From the NCBI GenBank assembly GCA_964550025.1, contig CAZJYI010000002.1, positions 139,238 through 203,237 of the forward strand: a stretch of 64,000 bases of DNA, written 5' to 3'. This DNA comes from CAZJYI01 sp964550025 (GTDB taxonomy: Bacteria > Verrucomicrobiota > Kiritimatiellia > UBA8416 > CAYOBW01). Positions 32,470 to 40,633 of the stretch are shown one piece after another; the stretch's first letter is position 1; each line of letters begins with the position of its first letter. The notes beneath the pieces were generated by a model. The model made no database searches and had not been told where the DNA came from. It worked only from the letters and a program-made list of their open reading frames with translations. Made by a program: the position numbers and the translations under genes.

Positions 32470-34719
32470 TTACTCCTTCTCCGTCTCCTCGATCTCCACG
32501 ATTCCAACATCGATACCCTGGCCGCCTATTGTCTGGCGGCAGTGAACGGCGATCGTATTCCGGCCCTTGCGGAGAACGTCGGCCGCTTTGCCCATCGGCA
32601 CGTTGATGCACTCGGTTACGTAGCCGCTGAGCTTCTTCACGAGTTTCCCGTTGATGTAGATCTCGGCATCTTCGTCGTGGTAGACGCGCAGGACAGGCTG
32701 TACGGGGATCTTCTCGAGCTCGAACGACCGCCGCAGGTAGATGTCGCTCGTCTTCCATGTTGTCTCGATACGGGTGCCGGGCGTTGATTTCGTGCCGAAC
32801 ATGCCTTTGCCGGCCTTCCAGGCCGCGTCGTCGAAGTCGGCCTTCGTCCAGCTCGCGTCAGGCTTCTCGGTCGTGTAGCGCCACTCCTGTCCCTTCCGTT
32901 CTGAAGTGGGGACGATCTCGGTGATCTTTGGCGGCGGCGGGAGCTCCGTCACCTTGGGCAGCTTCCTGCCCGCATCGTACAGACACGCGTGCAGCGCCGC
33001 GCTGTGTTTGGCATCGAGTTTGAGCACCTCCCTGTCGTAGGTCATGAGTCCGTTGACCTCGCCCTCGACGTCCGTTGTCTGCGTGTAGACCGCCGCGCAC
33101 AGTCCCCGTGCGATCATGGGTCTGAGCTTGTGGATCAAGGTATCGTAGTGGTGTTGCAGCTCCTTCTGCGACTTGTAGTTGCGATAGCCCCAATTGCGCT
33201 TGTTCCACCAGAGATGGCCCATGACCGGCAGGCCGAGTCCGCCGAACTCACCCAGCACCGCCACGCGTTGCTCTTCCAGCTTCGGCATTGCCGGTCCCGG
33301 GTACTTGTGCATATCGCGAATGTCGCCGGCCCCCTTGTCGTGCCAGCCGCTGGCCTCATTCACCAGGCGCGTGGGATCGAGTTCTTTAACCCACCGGGCT
33401 ATCTCCGGCGTGTCGTGCTGCCCCCAGCCTTCGTTGAACGGCACCCACATGACGATGCTGGGGTAGTTGTGCAGAAACTCGATCAGGCGCTGATGCTCGA
33501 GCCGATACTGTTTCTTGGCTGCGTCGTCCTTTCCAAAGTTGCCGCTCGGCATGTCCTGCCATACGAGTAGCCCCATCTTGTCGCAGTGATGGTAGAGCCG
33601 TTCCGGGGCAACCTTGACGTGTTTTCGGAGCATGTTCATGCCCAGTTCCTTCAGCACCTTCAGATCGTAGACCATCGCCTCGTCGGTCGGTGGCGTGTAC
33701 AGCCCGTCCGGCCACCATCCCTGGTCCAAGGGCCCGTAGTGGAAGACGAACTCGTCGTTGAGCAGCATGCGCAGGATGCCCTTGTCGTCCTTTGCCATCG
33801 ACACCTTGCGCATGCCGAAGTAGCTCTTGACCGTATCTCCGTTCTTGATGCCCACCTCGAGGTCATAGAGGAACGGCGAGTCGGGTGACCACAGCTTGGC
33901 TCCGTCAACCTCCAGCGCCAATTCCTCGCCGGACTTGCCTGCCGCCTCGCGCATCGTCTTTCCGTCGGACACCGCCTTTGCCCAAACGTCCGCCGTGCCG
34001 CCGGCGACGTTCACCGTCACCAGCGCCCTGCCGCCATCCACATCGGGAACGATCTTCAGCGATTCGACGTAGGTCTTCGGTACCGGCTCCAGCCATACGG
34101 TCTGCCAGATGCCGCTGACCGGCGTATACCAGATACCGCGTGGGTTCTTGACCTGCTTGCCTCGCGCCTGCGTCCCGTCGCTGGTGGGATCCAACACGGA
34201 GACGATCAACTCGTTGGCGCCCTTCCTGAGCGCAGCGGTGATGTTAAAGCTGAACGGATCGTAGCCGCCCTTGTGCGAACCGACCTCCTTGCCATTGACC
34301 GTCACGGTGCAGTCCCAGTCCACAGCCCCAAAGTGGAGCAGTACGCGTTTGTCGCCCCACTCCGCGGGGACTTCGAAACTCCGCCGATACCAAAGCCGGT
34401 TCTCGGCGCCAACCCCCTTCTTCACCCCCGAAAGCGCGGATTCCACGCAGAACGGCACAAGGATCTTCCCGTCCCAAGCGGCGACCTTCTCGTCGTCCTT
34501 GGGCCGGATGGCATAGTCCCACAACCCGTTCAGGTTCACCCACTCCTCGCGTACCATCTTCGGACGCGGGTATTCCGGCCAGGGCTCGTCCGGGTCCACG
34601 TCCTTGGCCCAGCGCGTCATGATACTGCCTTCCACGGGCTTCCACGCATCCGCCGCCACGGCCGATGCGCAGACCCACAGGACTCCCAATGCCAGAACTG
34701 CGAAATCTCGTTTCCGCAT
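32470..34719 (-). CDS. Secreted GH2 beta-galactosidase/glucuronidase-like enzyme
   Basis: A 749-aa exported glycoside hydrolase. The ATG at 34719 follows AGGAG and opens a signal peptide (FAVLALGVLWVCASAVAADA). The sugar-binding sandwich (NLNGLWDYAIRP, WYRRSFEVP), the immunoglobulin-like domain and the TIM barrel are in GH2 order. The acid/base is E430 in FNEGWG and the nucleophile is probably E491 in VLGEFGGLG. After the barrel a second jelly-roll (about 620-745; ASWTKADFDDAAWKAGKG, DIYLRRSFEL, INGKLVKKLSGY) probably binds carbohydrate. The exact glycosidic specificity cannot be read from the sequence. Confidence 0.9.
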   Translation of the reverse strand: MRKRDFAVLALGVLWVCASAVAADAWKPVEGSIMTRWAKDVDPDEPWPEYPRPKMVREEWVNLNGLWDYAIRPKDDEKVAAWDGKILVPFCVESALSGVKKGVGAENRLWYRRSFEVPAEWGDKRVLLHFGAVDWDCTVTVNGKEVGSHKGGYDPFSFNITAALRKGANELIVSVLDPTSDGTQARGKQVKNPRGIWYTPVSGIWQTVWLEPVPKTYVESLKIVPDVDGGRALVTVNVAGGTADVWAKAVSDGKTMREAAGKSGEELALEVDGAKLWSPDSPFLYDLEVGIKNGDTVKSYFGMRKVSMAKDDKGILRMLLNDEFVFHYGPLDQGWWPDGLYTPPTDEAMVYDLKVLKELGMNMLRKHVKVAPERLYHHCDKMGLLVWQDMPSGNFGKDDAAKKQYRLEHQRLIEFLHNYPSIVMWVPFNEGWGQHDTPEIARWVKELDPTRLVNEASGWHDKGAGDIRDMHKYPGPAMPKLEEQRVAVLGEFGGLGLPVMGHLWWNKRNWGYRNYKSQKELQHHYDTLIHKLRPMIARGLCAAVYTQTTDVEGEVNGLMTYDREVLKLDAKHSAALHACLYDAGRKLPKVTELPPPPKITEIVPTSERKGQEWRYTTEKPDASWTKADFDDAAWKAGKGMFGTKSTPGTRIETTWKTSDIYLRRSFELEKIPVQPVLRVYHDEDAEIYINGKLVKKLSGYVTECINVPMGKAADVLRKGRNTIAVHCRQTIGGQGIDVGIVEIEETEKE

Positions 34720-35038
34720 AAAGTGCTCCTCTCTGTTGATCACACGGCGATTTGCCGGCAATTGACGGAGCGGTCCGCCTTCACCGTTCAGCTTTCCGAC
34801 AGTACGCAATGGTGACCGCGATGTCCATGCAAGAAGCCTTGACGGCTCTCTCTCCTGCCTCGAGCTGGAGAAGAATGCGGCTACGTCCAACGCCACGAGG
34901 ACCTGACAACGTGGGGTCCACTCGCTCGCCTTCGTGGCTACAGAGAAGTGCCGCCCGAACGTAGCGCCCCGCTCCAGCGGGGTGACTCGTGCGGCCGGCT
35001 TCCAGCCGGCCTTCGGGAAAACGCGTAGCACGGCCGCC
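34720..35038. other. 319-bp region with two strong hairpins
   Basis: No gene was found. CCCCGC-TCCA-GCGGGG (34967-34982) and GGCCGGC-TTCCA-GCCGGCC (34993-35011) are perfect hairpins with a shared TCCA loop core, spaced 10 nt apart. They look like clustered REP-type repeats. Confidence 0.6.
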
Positions 35039-35893
35039 CTAGGGCAACGCCCTGTTCTCCGCACCAAACAGCACGATCTTCTCGGCGAGGGCGCGGGCGA
35101 GCTCATCGCGTATCGGGCCGAAGAGCTGTCCGGGCAGAGGGTCGGGCCGCTCCTGCAAGGCCGACTGCCTGAGACCGCGGAACATGGCGAGCCGCTCATC
35201 GGCAAAGACGTTCACCTTGCTGATTCCGTTGAGTACGGCCTCCCTGATCTGCGCGTCCGGCGTACCGGAGCCGCCGTGGATCACCAACGGAACGGGGCTG
35301 ACGGCGTTGAGCTCCTTGAGCCGCTCAATGTTCAACACCGGGAGCGCTCTGTAGACGCCGTGTCCCGTGCCGATGGAAACCGCGAGAGCGTCAACACCCG
35401 TCTCGGCCACGAATCTCTCCACCTCGTCGGCCTCTGTGAGTACCGATTCGACGTGCTGCGTGTCTTCCAGGTCCATGCCGCCGACGTGTCCAAGCTCTCC
35501 CTCGACATCCACTCCGCGCGGATGGGCGATGTCCACAGCGGCCTTCGTCAACGCGGCGTTGTCCTCGAAGGGCAGACGGGAGCCGTCAATCATGACGGAC
35601 GAGAACCCCACATCAACCGCTCTTCTTATCTCGTCGAGCGCGGTCGCGTGGTCCAGGTGCAGAACGATGGGAATGCGGTGGTGATCGGCAACGGCCTTAA
35701 CGAGGCCGGAAATATACACCCAGCCGTTACCACGCAGGTCCATTTCCAGGCATTGCAGAATCACCGGTGCGCCATGTTCTTCGCAGGTCTCCAGGATGGT
35801 GCGCACCATCACGTCTTCACAGCACTCGAAACCCGGAACCGCGTAGTGATTCGCACGCGCGTCAGTCAGGACGTCCGTTAGGGATACAAGCAT
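35039..35893 (-). CDS. Class II aldolase (fructose-bisphosphate/tagatose-bisphosphate aldolase family)
   Basis: A 284-aa zinc-dependent aldolase cleaving or forming a ketose 1,6-bisphosphate or a related sugar phosphate. Metal ligands and family motifs are visible: VLHLDHA (H), SSVMIDGS, VEGELGHVGG (E), IGTGHGVYR (H), VIHGGSG (H) and KVNVFAD. The ATG lies 1 nt after the stop of the beta-helix gene, with AAGGAG read inside that gene's end, so the two are translationally coupled. The short length and the GTGHG version suggest the KbaY/GatY type rather than the glycolytic enzyme, which would suit catabolism of a released sugar. Confidence 0.88.
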   Translation of the reverse strand: MLVSLTDVLTDARANHYAVPGFECCEDVMVRTILETCEEHGAPVILQCLEMDLRGNGWVYISGLVKAVADHHRIPIVLHLDHATALDEIRRAVDVGFSSVMIDGSRLPFEDNAALTKAAVDIAHPRGVDVEGELGHVGGMDLEDTQHVESVLTEADEVERFVAETGVDALAVSIGTGHGVYRALPVLNIERLKELNAVSPVPLVIHGGSGTPDAQIREAVLNGISKVNVFADERLAMFRGLRQSALQERPDPLPGQLFGPIRDELARALAEKIVLFGAENRALP

Positions 35894-35894
35894 T

Positions 35895-37703
35895 TCACTC
35901 CTTGTTACTGCCCATGTCCAACGCGGCGCGCTTCACGTTCTCCCAGGACAACGCGCACCGGCCGGGGTCGACCTCGGATAGGGGGCCGGGAATCGTCCTC
36001 TCGCGCTTTTGGCCCAGGATGTCGCGGTCGACCGTGATGGGGTCGCCGGCGCGGTCTTCAATCGTCTGGCCCACCGTTGTGAATAGGCCTACGAGCTTAC
36101 CGCCGACCTGGGGGGCCACGAGGTCGCGCCCGCCGGCGCCAGCCGAGAACAGGATAGTTGCATCATCCGGAGAGTCTTTGATCTCGAAGTCCGAAACGTG
36201 AGCGTCAACAACGCTGTTGCCCCCCTCAAACTGGCTCTTCTTCGCTCCCTCCAGGAACAGGTTGTAATCCGAGTGATAGCCCTCCGAGTGCTTGACACGG
36301 TCGAGGCCCTTCCGAACGAAGAAGTTGTTGAACCACTTGTCTTCGCGCGCCGCATCGGTTTTCTTGCCGGCCACGGTTCTCGTGTGCGGCTTGTAGTACC
36401 GGGACTGCCGTTTCTTGTCGGGGCGGTAGTGGTAACCGCAATCCACAAACAGGTTGTGAGCGAAGACGTTGGCTTCGGAGTTGCTCAAGATGTCGTGCCC
36501 GACCAGCACGTTGTTGTCCACCAGGATGGGCCCGTGGTTCATCTCCACGAATACGGTCGCGGCCTGCGTGTTGTAGATGATGTTGCGCGTGATGCGGATG
36601 CCCTGGTTGCCGAAATCGATCCAGATGCCGAACGCGCCCTGTTTCTGATGGTAGACGCCCCGAATCAGGTTTCCGCAGATGACCGTGTCTACGCTTTGGT
36701 GAAATTTGATCGCGGCCGTTTCCCAGCCGCCGAACTCCTTGCGGTAGTTGGTGTCCTCGATGAGATTGCCGACGATCGACGAGCGCGTCGCTCCCTTCTG
36801 GCCGGCGATACCGGCCTGCCCGCAACGGCGGATTACGTTGTTCCTGATCTCGTGGTCCCCGAAGGCCTCGATATCGTCGTAGTCCACGCCCGGCGCGTGC
36901 CCGAGAATGATGCCCACGCACCGGCAGTCCGTGATGGTGCAGTTCCGGATGATCCACCGTTTCCCCATGCGCGGGCCGACAGCCCCCGGCTGCAGCTCCA
37001 TAACCGGCGGTGCCCAGTTGGAGGCCGCGTGCAGGAAGTGGAAACCATCGACCGTGATGTACCCGAACCCCGTGACCACCGGCATGAAGAGGGACTCGCG
37101 GACGCTAATCTCGGCATTCTCCCCGTTCGGATCAGACTCGCCGAAGTTTGCCACAATGGTGGTCGTGTCCTTGTCGGTTCGACAGAACCAGCTCTCGGGT
37201 GCCTGCCGGACCTTCTGCTCGGTTTGCTTCTCGCGGAAGGCCTTGCCGTTGAGATACACGTCGCCGCGATGGTGCCACTGGCCGTAGTTGAGCCATCCCC
37301 CCGAGAGCTGTAGCGCGTAGGGATTGTAGTCGCCGAAGAAGGTGTTGTGAATCTCCGCTACCCACACCGCACCGTCCCGGACCCAGTCCTTGATTCGTTC
37401 CGACCCCTTGATGACCACCTTTTCCCCGTTGGCCGCGCGATACGTGATGCGAGCGTCTTCGCCCGTGCCGCCGCGAGGCGGCTTCACCCATTCGCGGTAC
37501 GTGCCGGCGTGAACGACTACCGAGTCGCCGGGCTGCGCCGTGGCGGCGGCGCGATTGATCGTCAGGAACGGGGCATCCGCCCCTCCCGTATTCGCGTCAT
37601 TGCCGTCTTTGGAGACGTGTATCTCGGCAGCCGGGACGATCGCCGCCGCGCTGATGCAAAGAAGAAGGCAGAATGCAAGTGATGACAGTGTTCCCCAGTT
37701 CAT
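35895..37703 (-). CDS. Secreted right-handed beta-helix protein (DUF1565-like start)
   Basis: A 602-aa protein with a signal peptide (LAFCLLLCISAAAIVPAAE), then EIHVSKDGNDANTGGADAPFLTI, the DUF1565-type start of a parallel beta-helix. Conserved turns follow (IIRNCTITDCRCVGIILGHA, IRNNVIRRCGQAGI, NLIRGVYHQKQGAFGIWIDFGNQGIRITRNIIYN, VFVEMNHGPILVDNNV). The layout suggests a polysaccharide lyase or glycoside hydrolase. Candidate acidic residues cluster in GIWIDFGN and FVEMNHG. The downstream aldolase and upstream SUMF1 gene share its orientation at short spacing. Confidence 0.85.
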   Translation of the reverse strand: MNWGTLSSLAFCLLLCISAAAIVPAAEIHVSKDGNDANTGGADAPFLTINRAAATAQPGDSVVVHAGTYREWVKPPRGGTGEDARITYRAANGEKVVIKGSERIKDWVRDGAVWVAEIHNTFFGDYNPYALQLSGGWLNYGQWHHRGDVYLNGKAFREKQTEQKVRQAPESWFCRTDKDTTTIVANFGESDPNGENAEISVRESLFMPVVTGFGYITVDGFHFLHAASNWAPPVMELQPGAVGPRMGKRWIIRNCTITDCRCVGIILGHAPGVDYDDIEAFGDHEIRNNVIRRCGQAGIAGQKGATRSSIVGNLIEDTNYRKEFGGWETAAIKFHQSVDTVICGNLIRGVYHQKQGAFGIWIDFGNQGIRITRNIIYNTQAATVFVEMNHGPILVDNNVLVGHDILSNSEANVFAHNLFVDCGYHYRPDKKRQSRYYKPHTRTVAGKKTDAAREDKWFNNFFVRKGLDRVKHSEGYHSDYNLFLEGAKKSQFEGGNSVVDAHVSDFEIKDSPDDATILFSAGAGGRDLVAPQVGGKLVGLFTTVGQTIEDRAGDPITVDRDILGQKRERTIPGPLSEVDPGRCALSWENVKRAALDMGSNKE

Positions 37704-37723
37704 TGCACCCTCCTGGTCTCTGG

Positions 37724-38962
37724 TTACGGTTCCACGCGTCGCACCGTGCGAAACCCCGTGTTATATGTGCTGGCATCGCGCCCCCGCCCCTGGCGACGGG
37801 CCACGCGACAGGCCACGGCCTGGCTATCCCAGGAGCCCCCGCGTTGAGAACGGCCGTTGAGCGGGTCCGTCAGCGGACCGCGCGGGTCCGTTTCCGGCGA
37901 TGTGGTGTAGTACCCGGCATCGTACCAGTCCCAGCACCATTCCCACACGTTCCCAATCATGTCGAAAAGACCGTATCCGTTGGGGGGCAGGCTGCCCACG
38001 GGAGCGGTGTAAGGTTGGTCGTCTGTTTTGAACTCGGGATGGTAGGTCGGGAAGCGGTACGAAGTGGTGTCGTACGTGTACGCCGTGCCGTACGCTCGGT
38101 AATTGGCATGGTCGTGGTTGATGCTCATGCCCCAGGGGAAACGCAGACCAGCCACCCCCCCGCGCGCGGCGTACTCCCACTCAGCCTCTGTCGGCAAACG
38201 ATACCCGTTTGCGGCCCAATTGCACCTGTTGGTCTCCTCGAAAACGTAGCAGGGCGTGCGCCCCTCTTTCAGACTGAGGAAACGGCAGTAGCCCACGGCG
38301 CCGTCCCATGTGACTTCCACACAGGGGCGCTTTGCGTCGTACGTCGTCTTCGGGACGAAGCGCGAGCCGTTCCAGGCGACGCCGCAGTTGTCACTTCCGA
38401 GGTGAAACAGATCTCTCTCCCGCCCTTGCGTGTTGCGCACCATTGCCATCTCCCCACTCATCACGGTTCTGATCAGGGGCGGGACCTGCTCGTAGGCCCA
38501 CTGCAACACGTTCGCCATCTCCTCGTTCGTGACTTCCGCCTTGTCCACAAGGAACGCACTGCAGGTAACCGGGTGCACCGGTGTTTCGTCACCGCCGACG
38601 TCGGCGAGGTTGTCCCCCATCTGGAAACTCCCCGCCGTAATGAACATCATGCCTTCGGTCTTGTCGGGGGCGGGCAGGCCCTCGACGCGATAGAATGCAA
38701 CCGGCTCAACCAGTGGCAACACCACTGTAATCACGCCGCTGGTGTCGGCCCGCGGCGAGGCCACGGTCTCCCACCCGTTTGCCCGGGGGGGCGCTCCGGA
38801 CACCCGTCGAACGTCGGCCGTTGAACCGGGGAAGAGTCCCGCGCATCGCAGTTCGCCCTGGTGCGTGAAGGACTCGATCACAACATCCTGAGCCATACCG
38901 ATGGCGAGGAGAACCATCGAGACCAACACTCCAGTCGCCGCTGTCAGCGCACATCTGTTCAT
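37724..38962 (-). CDS. Secreted SUMF1/FGE-domain protein
   Basis: A 412-aa exported protein (signal MNRCALTAATGVLVSMVLLAIGMAQ cut near A25; an in-frame ATG 7 codons upstream is less likely). Residues 30-105 form a module ending in AFYRVEG, like the termini of other giant proteins here. From residue 110 to the end it is a formylglycine-generating-enzyme-like domain (FQMGDN, VTNEEMANVL, RLPTEAEWEYAARGG, IGNVWEWCWDWYD, RGGSWDSQAVACRVARR, GFRTVR). True FGE has two cysteines near the C-terminus; here only the second position is Cys, so copper-dependent maturation of sulfatases is doubtful. Confidence 0.88.
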   Translation of the reverse strand: MNRCALTAATGVLVSMVLLAIGMAQDVVIESFTHQGELRCAGLFPGSTADVRRVSGAPPRANGWETVASPRADTSGVITVVLPLVEPVAFYRVEGLPAPDKTEGMMFITAGSFQMGDNLADVGGDETPVHPVTCSAFLVDKAEVTNEEMANVLQWAYEQVPPLIRTVMSGEMAMVRNTQGRERDLFHLGSDNCGVAWNGSRFVPKTTYDAKRPCVEVTWDGAVGYCRFLSLKEGRTPCYVFEETNRCNWAANGYRLPTEAEWEYAARGGVAGLRFPWGMSINHDHANYRAYGTAYTYDTTSYRFPTYHPEFKTDDQPYTAPVGSLPPNGYGLFDMIGNVWEWCWDWYDAGYYTTSPETDPRGPLTDPLNGRSQRGGSWDSQAVACRVARRQGRGRDASTYNTGFRTVRRVEP

Positions 38963-39022
38963 CGTTGTCTCCCATCCGCTCACCGACTGCCCAGGTGCGT
39001 ATCCGCCGCCGCAGCCGCCCGG

Positions 39023-40447
39023 TTACAGAATTCCCCCCGGTTCGTAGGCCGCACCTTCGGGGTAGCGGTCCTGCCATGGTTTCACCGACTGCCTGAACCC
39101 CTCTACCTGCGCCCGAGCGGCACCCGTGAGTTGCTCGGCCCGGGCCAGGATCGAGTCGATCTGCTCGCGCGTCAGCCCGACACGCGTGTCTTCCGCAAGG
39201 CGATCGGCGAGGTTGTTCCGGTCGATCACGCCCTGCCGCAGGTCCAACACGGTCGCGACGGCGTGCTCCTTGATCGCTTCGTGGGCGGCTTCGCGTCCGG
39301 CGCCGGCCTTGACGGCCTCCATCAGGATTGTCGTCGTCGCCAGGAACGGCAGATAGTGGTCGTTCTCGCGGCGGATGACCGGCCTGAAAACCTGCATCTG
39401 CCGCAGAACGACGAGCGTGGTTTCCAGCATGCCGTCAATGACGAGGAACGCGTCGGGAAAAAGTACGCGCCGCACGACGGAGCAGGAGACGTCGCCTTCG
39501 TTCCACTGGTCTCCCGCCAGGCCTTCCGCCATGGTCATGTGACCTCGTAGTATGGCGAGAAACCCGTTGATGCGTTCGCAACTGCGGCTGTTCATTTTGT
39601 GGGGCATGGCGGAGGAGCCCACCTGTCCCTTGGCGAAGCCTTCCCCCGCCAGCTCGTGCCCCGCCATCAGGCGTAGCGTCTTGGCGAAGCTCGACGGGGC
39701 GCCGGCCAACTGGTACAGCGCGCCCACGACTTCGAAGTCGAGGCTGCGCGGGTAGACCTGTCCGACCGATTTGAAGACCGACGAGAAGCCAAGGTGTTCA
39801 ATGACCTTCTCTTCCAGTGCCTGGACGGTGGCGGCATCGTTTCCGAACAGCGTGAGCTGATCGAGCTGCGTTCCCACGGCGCCCTTCAGCCCCCGGACCG
39901 GGTAGGTCTGAACCAGCCGCTCGAGGTTGCCGCAGGCCCGCTCGAACTCCTCGCCGTACATCGCAAGGCGTTTGCCAAACGTGCTGGGCTGGGCGGCCAC
40001 GTTGTGCGTTCGCGAGGTGATGGTCAGATCGGTGTACTCGTCGGCCTTGTCCGCGAGCGCCGTCAGGACGGCAACGGAACGATTCAGCACGATCTGCAAC
40101 GATCGCATGATCTGCAGTTGCTCGACGTTCTCGGTGAGATCGCGGCTCGTCATCCCTTTGTGGATATGCTCGTGGCCGGCCAACTCGCAGAACTCCTCAA
40201 TGCGCGCTTTGACATCGTGCCGAGTGCGCCTCTCGCGCGTGTCGATCGAGGTGAGGTCGACCCGGTCCTTGACGCGCTCGTAGTCCGCGATGGCCTCTTC
40301 CGGGATATCGAGGCCGAGCTCGCGCTGCGCCTTCATTACGGCGATCCAAAACTCGCGCTCCAAAACGATGCGGCCCTCCGGCGACCACACCTGTCGCATG
40401 CCTTCGGTTGCGTAGCGCTCCGCGAGGATGTTGGGAATCCGGCTCAT
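39023..40447 (-). CDS. purB: Adenylosuccinate lyase
   Basis: PurB acts twice in purine synthesis, cleaving SAICAR and adenylosuccinate to release fumarate. The 474-aa protein has the family motifs: HEHIHKGMTSRDLTEN (His and Thr/Ser region), TSRTHNVAAQPSTFGKR with the general base His, and the signature loop VGSSAMPHKMNSRSCERING. The length is normal and the ATG is preceded by GGAG at 8 nt. It stands upstream of the SUMF1 gene by 60 nt on the same strand, an arrangement with no obvious functional link. Confidence 0.96.
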   Translation of the reverse strand: MSRIPNILAERYATEGMRQVWSPEGRIVLEREFWIAVMKAQRELGLDIPEEAIADYERVKDRVDLTSIDTRERRTRHDVKARIEEFCELAGHEHIHKGMTSRDLTENVEQLQIMRSLQIVLNRSVAVLTALADKADEYTDLTITSRTHNVAAQPSTFGKRLAMYGEEFERACGNLERLVQTYPVRGLKGAVGTQLDQLTLFGNDAATVQALEEKVIEHLGFSSVFKSVGQVYPRSLDFEVVGALYQLAGAPSSFAKTLRLMAGHELAGEGFAKGQVGSSAMPHKMNSRSCERINGFLAILRGHMTMAEGLAGDQWNEGDVSCSVVRRVLFPDAFLVIDGMLETTLVVLRQMQVFRPVIRRENDHYLPFLATTTILMEAVKAGAGREAAHEAIKEHAVATVLDLRQGVIDRNNLADRLAEDTRVGLTREQIDSILARAEQLTGAARAQVEGFRQSVKPWQDRYPEGAAYEPGGIL

Positions 40448-40633
40448 CAGTCTGCTCCTGCGTAGTTGGTGCTTCGGTTCAGTTCACAGGTCGTAGATAG
40501 CACACGTCCCGGCGTCGCCGCAACCAAAGAGGGGAGGCATTCACTGTTGTTGGGTACTGTGATGGCTGTTAGAGTTCGGCCTCTGGAGTTTGGGAATGCT
40601 GCTGAACTGCGGTGGAACAACCGGGAGCGTAGG

